A DNA stretch of 64,000 nt, from the NCBI GenBank assembly GCA_965262665.1, contig CBDHFR010000002.1:62001-126000 (forward strand). Direction: 5' to 3'. This stretch comes from CBDBND01 sp965262665 (GTDB taxonomy: Bacteria > Pseudomonadota > Alphaproteobacteria > Rhodospirillales > Rhodospirillaceae). The notes below the pieces were generated by a model that had not been told where the DNA came from, did no database searches, and saw only the letters and a list, made by a program, of their open reading frames with translations. Numbering within the stretch: the stretch's first letter is position 1; each line of letters starts with the position of its first letter. Shown here piece after piece: positions 8,392 to 16,828 of this stretch. Made by a program: the position numbers and the translations under genes.

Positions 8392-9474
8392 TTATGCCTT
8401 GTGTCCGATGGTCATCCACCAGGGATAAGCGCCGAAGAAATAGTCAACGTCGGTGCTCCAACCGGTGAGATGATTGGGCAGGCCTTCTTCTCTCACGTCC
8501 GCAAATCCTGCTGTATTGAGAATTTCCTTCCGGTCCAAGGAAAAGAACAGCGGAATAAACGGGTCTTCCATGCGCCGGCCCGTAGAGTCCAACAGGAATT
8601 CCGAAAGTGGATGATAGTCCTCGTTCAACACCTTGAAAGGCGGTGACTCCATAATGGCAAAGCAGCCCCCCGGTTTGAGAATGCGCAGCGCGTCGCGGGC
8701 AATGTCATCCATGGCCTTGCGATTGATCTCGTGGTACAGCCAGATGGCCGTCACCAGATCGACGCTGTTGTCCTCGAACGGCATGTCTTCCGCCAGCGCT
8801 TGTACAAAGTGAACTTCCTTGCCCCGTTGTTCGGCCAGCTTGTGGCCGTATTTGAGTTGCGGCGCCGCATAGTCAACGCCGTACACCTTGGCGTGGGGGT
8901 AGAGATCGCAATAGGGGAACGTGCTCTTGCCAATGGCGCAACCGAGATCGACAATGGTTTTGTAATCGCCCTTAGGAATGCCGTTGGCCAAGGCCCAGCC
9001 CATTTCATCGTGATCATCGCGGTGACAAAGGAACGGACCGATCATCCAGTGATACATGATCCCGGCAAAAGGACTACCGTGATAATTGCCGGGCTGGGTG
9101 TGGATCTCTACATTTTTGTAGTAGCGCGGCGGTTGGACGTCGGGATTGAGCGTCAAGCTCCCTAAGGCGCCCGGTTCGTTATAGGTGTCTAGCCAGGCGA
9201 TAACCTCGTCTTTCTGTTTGTCCAGAATGTCGAGCACCGTCTGGAACATCATGGCGTGATTGTTGTACTCGAAAAATGCACCGAACTTGTACGCCGCGGA
9301 CTTTTCCATCAAAGCCTTGGTGTCGGCGAGGGAGGGTGTCTCGGACCCCAGCCTGGACTTGTTCTTTTCATAGAACTCGATCATGCCAGGCCCGATGCCG
9401 GTGGAGTTGTATCCCATCAAACCCGAGACAAAATCGTATTTTGCTTGCTCTGTGCGGGTGATTTGAAAGTCCAT
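8392..9474 (-). CDS. Cytosolic class I SAM-dependent methyltransferase
   Basis: A 360-residue protein. An N-terminal extension of about 190 residues is followed by a Rossmann methyltransferase domain with motif I as IVDLGCAIGKSTFP near residue 190 and AEDMPFEDNSVDLVTAIWLY further on. The C-terminal part has LRILKPGGCFAIMESPPF. Open frame runs 55 codons further upstream, but the ATG at 9474 begins a conserved-looking N-terminus and no better site is seen. A homologue with a twin-arginine leader lies at 54643-55836. It heads the operon with the CMD and M24 genes. The methyl acceptor is unknown. Confidence 0.8.
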   Translation of the reverse strand: MDFQITRTEQAKYDFVSGLMGYNSTGIGPGMIEFYEKNKSRLGSETPSLADTKALMEKSAAYKFGAFFEYNNHAMMFQTVLDILDKQKDEVIAWLDTYNEPGALGSLTLNPDVQPPRYYKNVEIHTQPGNYHGSPFAGIMYHWMIGPFLCHRDDHDEMGWALANGIPKGDYKTIVDLGCAIGKSTFPYCDLYPHAKVYGVDYAAPQLKYGHKLAEQRGKEVHFVQALAEDMPFEDNSVDLVTAIWLYHEINRKAMDDIARDALRILKPGGCFAIMESPPFKVLNEDYHPLSEFLLDSTGRRMEDPFIPLFFSLDRKEILNTAGFADVREEGLPNHLTGWSTDVDYFFGAYPWWMTIGHKA

Positions 9475-9671
9475 GGTGGTGCTTCTTTGGTTAAGTGGGG
9501 GTCGAGAATAGTGTATCGGGGCAGTGCGGTAGTTGCAAACGGCTGGCCAGCCAAATCGGCCTTTTGTCACGTCAGGCAAAGGGCGCTCATTACCATAGCC
9601 TGGGCAGAATATCGGCAATGGCGCTAAGATGGTCTTCAATGGCTCTGGACGGGTTGGCCGAAGGGGGAGGG

Positions 9672-9938
9672 ATGGCTAAAGATTACTTCTTGGATGACGA
9701 TCCAGCCGTTGACCGGGTGATGAAGGTGGTGGTTGCCTTGGCCAGGGAAACCTACGTGCTGAAAGACCGGCTCGGCATTGTTGAAAGAAAGCTGGATGAA
9801 AAAGGTGTTGTGACCCGCGCTGACCTTGATACTTACAAGCCGACACCCAAGGAAGAAAAAGAGATCCTCGCAGCGCGGGATGCCTTTGTGGAAGACGTCC
9901 TGTCTCCTATCGTGTCTGACAAAGTCGATATCGATTGA
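9672..9938 (+). CDS. Small hypothetical protein, 88 residues
   Basis: A hydrophilic, mostly helical 88-residue protein starting MAKDYFLDDDPAVDRVMK, with a strong GGGGGAGGG site just before its ATG. It contains ARETYVLKDRLGIVERKL and an acidic C-terminus, with no signal peptide, cysteine motif or membrane segment. I do not recognise a family. It is divergent from the methyltransferase operon and 33 bp upstream of the MFS transporter, so it is probably cotranscribed with it. Confidence 0.6.
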   Translation: MAKDYFLDDDPAVDRVMKVVVALARETYVLKDRLGIVERKLDEKGVVTRADLDTYKPTPKEEKEILAARDAFVEDVLSPIVSDKVDID

Positions 9939-9971
9939 TCCTCCCCTGATTTAAGTCACCGGAGTTTTTTC

Positions 9972-11252
9972 ATGTTTCCCTTTAAAGCGTTTTGGACTTC
10001 GGTACGGGGATACCCTCTTATTGTCTTTCTGACCTGTTTGCTGGGCTGGAGCCTGACAAGCATGGATCAGTCCCTGTTTGGCTACGCCATTCCGGGCATT
10101 CAAGAAGACTTTGGAGCCAGTTATAGCGACGTCGGTTGGGTCCTATCGATCTCGTTTGTTTTCGCCGCTTTTTCGTCAGCGATCATCGGTACGCTGACAG
10201 ATCGCTATGGCCGGCGCACCATGTTTCTCTTTTGCTTAGCGGTTTCGGCCCTACTCGTGGGATTGCATGCTTTCGTCATTGGGATCCTGAGTCTGACGAT
10301 CCTGCGCATGTTTGCGTTTGGCCTCAGCAATGGTTTGTCCCCCATTACCACGTCCTTTGTGGCGGAAACGGCGCCGGCTCGTTTTCGAGGATTTCTGGTG
10401 GCACTAATTCAGTGCGGCTATCCTATCGGCTGGTTTGTGGCGTCGCTGTTTGTCGTGCCGCTGATCGCCAGTTTCGGGTGGCGTTACATTTTTATGCCCG
10501 CTCTTCTGGTGATCCCCATCGCCTTTCTTCTGGTTCGCTATCTGCCGGAGAGCAAACGGTTCACTGAAGCCAAAGAAAAGCGGGAGGCAGAGCAACTTGG
10601 CGGTGGATCCGTCTCTGACGAGCCGTTTTTCCAACGCATCAAGGAACTTTTTGCGCCTGACCTGCGCAAACGCACTGTGATGATCTTCACGGCGTTTTTC
10701 TGTTTTGGCGGGGCTTATGCAGGCACGGCGTTTTTCTTTCCGGCCTATTTCAATCAGTTCCGGGGCTACTCCATCGAAACCGCGACGGCGATCGTCGGCA
10801 TCTCATACGGTGTCGGTGTCATTGGTTACATCGCTGTTGCCTTCATCGGCGAATTCGTTCTGACCAGGCGCAACACTTGTGCGTTATGGGCAACGCTTGG
10901 ATCTCTCGCCACACTCGGCTTGTTATGGCTACCGGAGACCCAAACACAGGATATGATCTGGTTCGGTGTCATGGCAGCGTTCTTCTACGGCAACGCTGCG
11001 GCGCTCTCTATGCTTATGGCGGAAGTGTTTCCAACACGAGTGCGGGCGACAGCAGCGGGATTGGCGGGTTCATTCGCCCTTAATTTGGGGCACGCCACAT
11101 TCCCGATTTTTGTTGCTTACGGTATTGAAACAATCGGGTGGCAGTGGTCATTCACCCTTGCTGTGGTGCCATTCATGTTGACGGTAGCAATCGCGATCCT
11201 GACATTGGAAAACATAAAATCAGGTTTGGATTTGGAAGAAATCGCGCAGTAA
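9972..11252 (+). CDS. MFS transporter, aromatic acid:H+ symporter / sugar-porter type
   Basis: A 426-residue inner-membrane protein with about twelve hydrophobic segments. Family signatures are TDRYGRRTMF in the loop between helices 2 and 3, YLPESKRFTEAKEK after helix 6, and AEVFPTRVRATAAGLAG near helix 10. These place it with the AAHS/SP branch of the major facilitator superfamily. It is likely the importer for the compound handled by the genes on its left. A small ORF lies directly upstream in the same orientation. The substrate is inferred only from context. Confidence 0.85.
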   Translation: MFPFKAFWTSVRGYPLIVFLTCLLGWSLTSMDQSLFGYAIPGIQEDFGASYSDVGWVLSISFVFAAFSSAIIGTLTDRYGRRTMFLFCLAVSALLVGLHAFVIGILSLTILRMFAFGLSNGLSPITTSFVAETAPARFRGFLVALIQCGYPIGWFVASLFVVPLIASFGWRYIFMPALLVIPIAFLLVRYLPESKRFTEAKEKREAEQLGGGSVSDEPFFQRIKELFAPDLRKRTVMIFTAFFCFGGAYAGTAFFFPAYFNQFRGYSIETATAIVGISYGVGVIGYIAVAFIGEFVLTRRNTCALWATLGSLATLGLLWLPETQTQDMIWFGVMAAFFYGNAAALSMLMAEVFPTRVRATAAGLAGSFALNLGHATFPIFVAYGIETIGWQWSFTLAVVPFMLTVAIAILTLENIKSGLDLEEIAQ

Positions 11253-11275
11253 TTTGAGTTCGGATTTATCGCTCT

Positions 11276-11743
11276 TCATTCGCTTTCTAGGCGGCCCATG
11301 GCACCCAGGAGTTTCCAGTCGCCATCGTTATCTTTGACCCAGATATGGGTGATGTGAAAACGCTGATCCACGACCGTCCCACTAGGCAGCATGGTGCGGT
11401 GAGTGTTGTAATAGATCACACCCGTGTTGCCGTGCATGGCAAAGCCATCAAAATACAATGTCAACTTTTCTGAATTCGGCGCCGTTATCCGGGTCTGATT
11501 TTCCTTCAATTGAGAAAGCGGCGAAGGCGCGGGGATGCCGGGCGGCCAGCCAATGTAGTTGGGGGACGAGTTGGCGATGTAGTAGTCCAGGCCTGTTTCA
11601 GCCCGGGCTTTGTAAATGGCCAGTTCTTTTATCCAAATAGCGTCTCTGGCGGCCTCTCTCTCGGCGTTGGTCTGTGCGTGCGATATGGTCGATGATCCTG
11701 TGACAACAAGAGTAAACAGAATTAAATGAACGAATCTCAACAT
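11276..11743 (-). CDS. Secreted NTF2-like (DUF4440/SnoaL-type) protein
   Basis: A 155-residue protein with a Sec signal peptide of about 22 residues ending near SHAQ. The mature part has the cone-shaped NTF2-like layout: an N-terminal helix (AARDAIWIKELAIYKARA), then strands ending in FHITHIWVKDNDGDWKLLG, the usual last strands of SnoaL/DUF4440 proteins. The ATG at 11743 is chosen over a TTG two codons upstream. It converges with the MFS gene and lies 18 bp downstream of the serine hydrolase gene, so the two are probably cotranscribed. It may bind or process a small hydrophobic molecule in the periplasm. Confidence 0.7.
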   Translation of the reverse strand: MLRFVHLILFTLVVTGSSTISHAQTNAEREAARDAIWIKELAIYKARAETGLDYYIANSSPNYIGWPPGIPAPSPLSQLKENQTRITAPNSEKLTLYFDGFAMHGNTGVIYYNTHRTMLPSGTVVDQRFHITHIWVKDNDGDWKLLGAMGRLESE

Positions 11744-11761
11744 GGTCAAGCCTTTCTTGTT

Positions 11762-13066
11762 TTAGGAACGCGGCTGAGGGTCGGGTGCTGTTTCCCCGGG
11801 TCCGCGGATGATGCCGCGCATGATGGTGTTTGGCAGAAACGCGTTGTCCCAGGGTTTGTCCCGGGGAGGTGCATTGCCGACGCGAAGGATAACCAATTCT
11901 TCCGACGGCACGATAAAAACAACCTGATTGGCATTGCCGTCGTATAAGTAAAGGTCGCGCGCCAAATACGGTTCCGAATGAAGCGTGATCTGCAAATTTA
12001 GAAGGTCCGGATTGGCCGCACCGCGCCGTTCCACATAAGGTCCGGTAACGTAAAGTCCCATACCCGTATGGGGGTTCTGCGGAGTGACGGTGCGGGTTTC
12101 GGCAACGTACCCTTCCGGTAGCAAGCGCTTGCCCTCCCAGACCCCATCGTAAAAGGACAGCAATCCGAGCCGCATGAAGCTATCCGCCGGTAACATGATG
12201 CAGCAACCGGAGTGAGCCGTGCCGCCAGGTCGGTTGATCCACACTTCTCCACCCTTCGCACCAAGGGGCCTGAGCACCTGTTCCGAAACCCATTCTCTAT
12301 AGCGCACACCTGTTACGCGTTCGATCAAAGGGGCGACCATTTCTGACGTCGCATTGGAATAGTCGTAGCGTTCACCCGGTTTGTGGGTGAGGGGATATTC
12401 GTTGATGATGATGTCCGCGTGGTATGGATGGAGGTAGGCACGGTTGAGTATGCTGTCCGCTTCGCGCTCCATACCTTGGCGGAGGAACCCAGTGCGCATA
12501 TCGAGAAGATGGCGTACCAACATGCTTTCTCGGTCCGTTCCCTGCCATTCGGTGATGAAATCGCTGACTGGTTGATCCACTGAATCGATGTAACCCTCGG
12601 CAATGGCCCTGCCGACGGCGATCACCGTCACCGGCTTGGCGAGAGATCGGCCGACAATCAGGGTGTCCGCGTCAGCGCCTCCGAAATAGGTTTCCCGGAT
12701 TAGCTTTCCTTTATGCCAGACTATAAACGCCTGGGAGTTACGCTCACCGGTAAAGGTTTCGGCCGCGTCAATTGCGTCACGTCTTATGGTTATATTGTCA
12801 GCGCCGGGCTCAAGGGGTTTAAAGGTGTCCGTACCAGGAATTTTTTCCAACGGATCGTAGGAAAATCCTCCGTTTTGCCCCGAACGGCCACTAAACAAAG
12901 CTTCCAGGCGTGACAGATAAAGCGCTTCGGCTTCTTCCGGGTAAGGTGACACAGCTTGCGCGATCTGTGAGTGCGGTTCAGTGGCAAGCAACGTATTGGA
13001 GAAGACGACTATTGCGCTCCCAAATGAAGCCAACGCCATACCCAATCCTTTGAGCAAACTGTTCAT
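11762..13066 (-). CDS. Exported serine hydrolase of the class C beta-lactamase/esterase family
   Basis: A 434-residue protein with a hydrophobic N-terminal signal (residues about 8-30). The SxxK motif is SLAK in VGRSLAKPVT near residue 133 and the YxN motif is YSN in RYDYSNATSEM near 240. A late HSG appears in GGTAHSGCCIM near 290, where class C enzymes have KTG. These are the features of family S12 hydrolases such as EstB esterases and D-aminopeptidases. The ATG at 13066 follows AAAGGGAC. It probably hydrolyses an ester or amide in the periplasm. True antibiotic resistance activity is unlikely to be its main role. Confidence 0.82.
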   Translation of the reverse strand: MNSLLKGLGMALASFGSAIVVFSNTLLATEPHSQIAQAVSPYPEEAEALYLSRLEALFSGRSGQNGGFSYDPLEKIPGTDTFKPLEPGADNITIRRDAIDAAETFTGERNSQAFIVWHKGKLIRETYFGGADADTLIVGRSLAKPVTVIAVGRAIAEGYIDSVDQPVSDFITEWQGTDRESMLVRHLLDMRTGFLRQGMEREADSILNRAYLHPYHADIIINEYPLTHKPGERYDYSNATSEMVAPLIERVTGVRYREWVSEQVLRPLGAKGGEVWINRPGGTAHSGCCIMLPADSFMRLGLLSFYDGVWEGKRLLPEGYVAETRTVTPQNPHTGMGLYVTGPYVERRGAANPDLLNLQITLHSEPYLARDLYLYDGNANQVVFIVPSEELVILRVGNAPPRDKPWDNAFLPNTIMRGIIRGPGETAPDPQPRS

Positions 13067-13887
13067 TGTGTGTCCCTTTTTCGTCGTTAGAAGGGTTGGT
13101 ATCACACGATTATTAATGACTCCATGGGCGGAGAGTAAAGCTCTTCGGTTCCGAAAGACTTCCCCTCTATGTTCATTCTCTATCTCATTGTTTTTGTCGG
13201 GCTGACCGGCGTCGGAATCATTATCCCTCTGTTTCCGTTTTTTGGTGAACAGGTTGGTGCGACTCCCGCCGAAATCACCATGCTCATGGCATTGTTCGCC
13301 CTTGGCCAGTTTGTGTCTTCGCCCTTCTGGGGCTGGCTCAGCGACCGCATCGGACGCCGGCCCGTCTTCATTATAACCTTGGCGGGATCTGCGTTTTCTT
13401 ACCTCATGCTTGGCCTGGCCGACACGGTGCCGGCTTTGTTACTGGCGCGCATGGTCGGTGGGCTCATGGCAGGCAATGTGCCGGTTGCGTTTGCCGCTGC
13501 GGCAGACCTGACCGCTGGCGCTGACAGATCCAAAGTCATGGGCCGGATTGGCGCGTCCTTCTCGCTGGGTTTCATCTTGGGGCCTGCCATTGGCGGTGCC
13601 CTGGCTGGGCCTGACCCCCAGGCGACAAATTTTCTCCTGATTGCCATGGCCGCGGGTGGCATGAGCCTGTTGGCATTGCTGCTGTCCTTAGTTGTGTTCA
13701 AGGAATCCCATCCACCCGAGAAGCGCAACCGACGCCCACTGAACCTTGGGCCGTCCTCCATCCGAAATGCTTTCCGGTTTTTTGGTATGCCGGTGTTGGG
13801 CACACTTATAATTAGGCCTATATCACCTTGACATAAGATCGCGGCGCAGTTACGATTTCCGTCACTTAGCGCCACCTTTGGAAGGCA

Positions 13888-14388
13888 ATGCCCGGTCGAT
13901 TCTTGAAATGGCTCGGCGGCAAGGTCGCCGAGCATACGGTTTTAAGGCTTATCGCGACCCCGGCCATGGCTTATCTGGCAGGAGTCGGCGCACAGCTTCA
14001 ACAGGGGGCAAGAGGCGTGCTTGATGCCGTTCCGCCCCTTTTCTGGCCCATTTTGTCGGCGCTGGTGATTGCAGTGGTTTTCCATGCAACCGTTGTATCT
14101 CCAGTGATCAAGCGGCGTAGAGAGTACAAGATGGCGTATTTCAAGCAGGTAGAGAGTACTTTTGGCTTTCTCGCCGGGGCGTACAAGCCGGAAACGCTAG
14201 ATCCCAAGCGACCTGGCAATCCAGAAGCCATGAAGGAACAGACACAAGCCCACGTCGACCTACTACGCGCGCGAATGATGAAGGACCGGCGACCAAGCAT
14301 TCCGCCTATGATAGATGTGTCCAGCACGGAGTCTTTGCGTGGGTGGTATGAGTTTCTGCGCGCGGAGCGCGCGAAGGTCTACCTATGA
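13888..14388 (+). CDS. Passenger protein of the IS1595 element, possible membrane protein
   Basis: A 166-residue protein inside the IS, preceded by GGAAGG. It has one clear hydrophobic segment (LFWPILSALVIAVVFHATVV, residues about 51-70) and a basic stretch KRRREYK just after it, then a soluble C-terminal part containing PETLDPKRPGNPEAM. Its stop overlaps the start of the next small frame (ATGA), which suggests translational coupling. I do not recognise the family. It travels with the transposon and is unrelated to the interrupted transporter. Confidence 0.6.
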   Translation: MPGRFLKWLGGKVAEHTVLRLIATPAMAYLAGVGAQLQQGARGVLDAVPPLFWPILSALVIAVVFHATVVSPVIKRRREYKMAYFKQVESTFGFLAGAYKPETLDPKRPGNPEAMKEQTQAHVDLLRARMMKDRRPSIPPMIDVSSTESLRGWYEFLRAERAKVYL

Positions 14389-14618
14389 GCGACTCATTCC
14401 CTCCCGAAGAAGCGCGGCGGCGCTTCGACGCCTTGTTCGAAGCGATGGTCCTTAGAGGCTCGCCACCAGATCGCCGAAAATCGCTTCGGGCCGCTTCCGA
14501 CGATTGTAGCGATACTCAAACTCCTTCACGTATTTCTGAAGGTGTTTCCGGGACACGTGAACGTGCGTCCCACGAATCGACAGCTTCAACCGCGCCCAAA
14601 AGCCCTCGATCCCGTTAA
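14385..14618 (+). CDS. Small passenger frame of the IS1595 element
   Basis: Starts MSDSFPPEEARRRFDALFEA, a credible small-protein N-terminus coupled to the preceding frame by ATGA. After about residue 28 the sequence is low-complexity and runs antisense to the 3' end of the transposase gene. The natural protein may therefore be shorter, or this may be the remnant of a gene truncated when the element formed. Family unknown. Confidence 0.35.
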   Translation: MSDSFPPEEARRRFDALFEAMVLRGSPPDRRKSLRAASDDCSDTQTPSRISEGVSGTRERASHESTASTAPKSPRSR

Positions 14619-15306
14619 CATGGCAATCGCCGTCAACATATTCACCCGCCCCATGGTTGACCGTTTCATGCTCGAAGCCGGCCTTGGAAAGCCCACTGTA
14701 GGATTTCAGTTCGTCGGTATGGACCGTGCTTCCTTGTTCGACGTTCCCTTTGATGATCGGCTGAAGTGTTTTTTTGCGAACGTTCGGGACAACGTTCGCC
14801 ATTACATCGCCGTCCCGTTCCAGCATCCCAAAGACTACGGTCTTATTAGGTGCGCCGCGTCCACGCTTCCCACCAGTAGTACGCCCACCAACATAGGTTT
14901 CATCGGCCTCAACATCGCCGCCAAGAGGCGTTTCCCCATCAACCTCTGCCATGTACTTGCGGATTTCGTGCGCCATCCGCCACGCCGTCTTGTAGGGAAT
15001 GCCCAACTGGCGCTCCAATTCCTTAGCGGCAACACCGTGACGCGAGACAGAGAACAGATGCATGGCATAGAACCACTTGTGCAACGGCAAGTGTGTCCGC
15101 TCCATGGGAGTGCCAACAGTAGGATGCAGGTGGTGGCCGCAATGCTGGCAGACATACCCTCGGTCCTTCGTCATGCGGTAGAATTTTCCGAACACGCCGC
15201 ACTTCGGGCAGTCCAGTTCTGTACCGCCATAACGCTCTGTCATGATGCGTTTCAGGCACGCCTCATCGTTCGGATATTGTTTCTGAAACTCGTAAAAGCT
15301 GGTCAT
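14452..15306 (-). CDS. IS1595-family transposase
   Basis: A 284-residue DDE-type transposase. It has an N-terminal zinc ribbon (CPKCGVFGKFY and CQHCGHHLHP), then the ISXO2-like catalytic domain with VEADETYVGG, VHTDELKSY and the acidic residue in VNGIEGFWARLKL. The frame is intact and full length, so this copy is probably able to move. It lies on the minus strand of the element at 13815-15367. Confidence 0.93.
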   Translation of the reverse strand: MTSFYEFQKQYPNDEACLKRIMTERYGGTELDCPKCGVFGKFYRMTKDRGYVCQHCGHHLHPTVGTPMERTHLPLHKWFYAMHLFSVSRHGVAAKELERQLGIPYKTAWRMAHEIRKYMAEVDGETPLGGDVEADETYVGGRTTGGKRGRGAPNKTVVFGMLERDGDVMANVVPNVRKKTLQPIIKGNVEQGSTVHTDELKSYSGLSKAGFEHETVNHGAGEYVDGDCHVNGIEGFWARLKLSIRGTHVHVSRKHLQKYVKEFEYRYNRRKRPEAIFGDLVASL

Positions 15307-15590
15307 CGCGACCTCCTATGCCCTAAATATAGGAAGCTGCAACCCTTATGTAAAGGTGATAATCGCGTATAATTATGAACTTCGTATTTATCGGAGCCGG
15401 TTCGATTATCGACTCCACTTTCGCGCTTTATGCCAGCAAAGCCCATGACCTGGGGCCCCAGGCCGTGGGTTTTCTGTTTACGTACATGGGTGTGATAATG
15501 GCGGTCGTGCAGGGTGGCGCCATTGGTCCATTAACGTCCCGGTTTGGGGACATTGCCGTTGCTGGTGCTGGGGTCGCTTTTTACGTCTTA

Positions 15591-16497
15591 GAGTCGGTTT
15601 CGAAAGTCATGCGGCTCGGGCCAATCTGCGGACGAGGAGCATGACGGAGGCGGCGTAGAGGAAGGCGCGGGCCGAGGCGATGGTGGCCTCGAAGTCCTTT
15701 GCCAGTCGCCGGTTGCGGTTGATCCAGGCGAAGAAGCGCTCCACGACCCAGCGGCGCGGTTGGACGGCGAAGCCGACCTGATCGGGGCTTTTGCGCACGA
15801 TCTCGACGGCGATCATGGTGGCCGTGGCGACCTTCTCGCCGGCGTAGCCGCTGTCGGCAAAGACCTTCTCGATGAACGGAAACGAGCCGCGTGAGGCGCA
15901 CAGCAGCGGCCCGCCACCATCGCGGTCCTGGATACTCGCCGGATGCGCCTCGAGCACGAGGCCGCGCCCGTCGGTGTCGACCAGCGCGTGGCGCTTGCGC
16001 CCCTTGATCTTCTTGCCCGCATCGTAGCCGCGGGGGCCACCAGCCTCGGTCGTCTTGACGCTCTGGCTGTCGATAATCGCGCCGCTCGGGCTGGCCTCGC
16101 GTCCGACCCGCTCGCGATCGGCCATGACCAGAAAGTGGTTGATCTTCTCAAGGAGGCCGTCGTCGCGGAACTTAGCGAACCAGCGATAGATCGTGCCCCA
16201 CGGTGGTAAATCGCTTGGCAGCAAGCGCCAAGGGCAGCCAGCCCGCATCACGTAGAAAATGCCGTTGACGATCTCTCGCATCGGCCATGACCGGGGCCGT
16301 CCCGTGCCATGAGCCGGAGGCAAATGAGGCTCGATCACAACCCACTCCGCAGCGGTCAAATCAGTCTGATAACGCAGCGCCTTGCGGCTATGCTGCTCTC
16401 GGGTGGTCGGCGTCCACATGGCGGCTCCAGATCGGTTTCAGCAACCTTCCTGGAATCACATCGACACCGGCCACTCAACCCCTTTCGAAACGGCCTC
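15591..16497 (-). mobile_element. IS5-family element (IS427-like group), copy 1
   Basis: A 907-bp element flanked by TTA at 15588-15590 and 16498-16500. The terminal inverted repeats begin GAG and share GTTTCGAAAG. A second copy of identical length lies at 23016-23922, with the same translation in every overlapping frame, so the two copies are essentially identical and recent. Confidence 0.93.
15607..16419 (-). CDS. IS5-family transposase, copy 1
   Basis: A single uninterrupted frame of 270 residues. It has an N-terminal DUF4096-like part (LTAAEWVVIEPHLPP) and the DDE domain with acidic residues in GAIIDSQSVKTTE, VFADSGYAGEK and WVVERFFAWINRNRRL. Many relatives split this gene into two frames with a slippage site; here it is continuous. 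Presumably active. Confidence 0.93.
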   Translation of the reverse strand: MWTPTTREQHSRKALRYQTDLTAAEWVVIEPHLPPAHGTGRPRSWPMREIVNGIFYVMRAGCPWRLLPSDLPPWGTIYRWFAKFRDDGLLEKINHFLVMADRERVGREASPSGAIIDSQSVKTTEAGGPRGYDAGKKIKGRKRHALVDTDGRGLVLEAHPASIQDRDGGGPLLCASRGSFPFIEKVFADSGYAGEKVATATMIAVEIVRKSPDQVGFAVQPRRWVVERFFAWINRNRRLAKDFEATIASARAFLYAASVMLLVRRLARAA

Positions 16498-16828
16498 TTA
16501 GGTCTCGTCGTTCTCATTCCTTCGACAGGATTGATTTCTTTGCTCGCTGCTCTTTCTTTGTTGACCACAGGTGTGGTGCTATTCATCCCCTCCACGTCAA
16601 GCCTTGTTTCAAAAAACGCCCCCGAATCAGAGCAAGGAGCCGCTATCGGCGTGTACCAGGCTGCAGGCAATCTAGGTCGAGTCATCACCCCCAGTTTCTC
16701 CGGATTTATTTTCAGCAGTTACGGCATGACAGCACCCTTTTACATTGCCATTGCAATTCTTATTCCTACACTGTGGCTGGCGCAGAGAACACGGGCAAGG
16801 ATATTGGCTGCATGACCTTTTTTTATGG

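Larger units (their letters stand above)
13815..15367 (-). mobile_element. IS1595-family insertion sequence with passenger genes
   Basis: A 1553-bp element bounded by an 8-bp target duplication TATAATTA at 13807-13814 and 15368-15375. The imperfect terminal inverted repeats share TATCACCTT and ACATAAG, with one mismatch between them. It carries the transposase on the minus strand and, on the plus strand, two overlapping passenger reading frames. An 8-bp duplication, a zinc-ribbon transposase and passenger genes are all known features of the IS1595 family. Confidence 0.93.
13169..16815 (+). pseudogene. MFS transporter (TetA/drug-sugar type) gene split by two IS elements
   Basis: Three exons-like pieces, 13169-13814, 15376-15590 and 16501-16815, join to a 391-codon MFS gene. 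The first begins MFILYLIVFVGLTGVGIIIP and has SDRIGRRPVF after helix 2. The second continues MNFVFIGAGSIIDSTFALY, and the third continues GLVVLIPSTGLISLL and ends in ARILAA. An IS1595 element with an 8-bp duplication (TATAATTA) separates pieces 1 and 2. An IS5 element with a 3-bp duplication (TTA) separates pieces 2 and 3. Removing each element with one duplication copy restores an uninterrupted frame, with no other lesion seen. Function is lost in this strain unless an IS excises precisely. The next gene, a substrate-binding protein, starts 13 bp after the stop. Confidence 0.93.
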
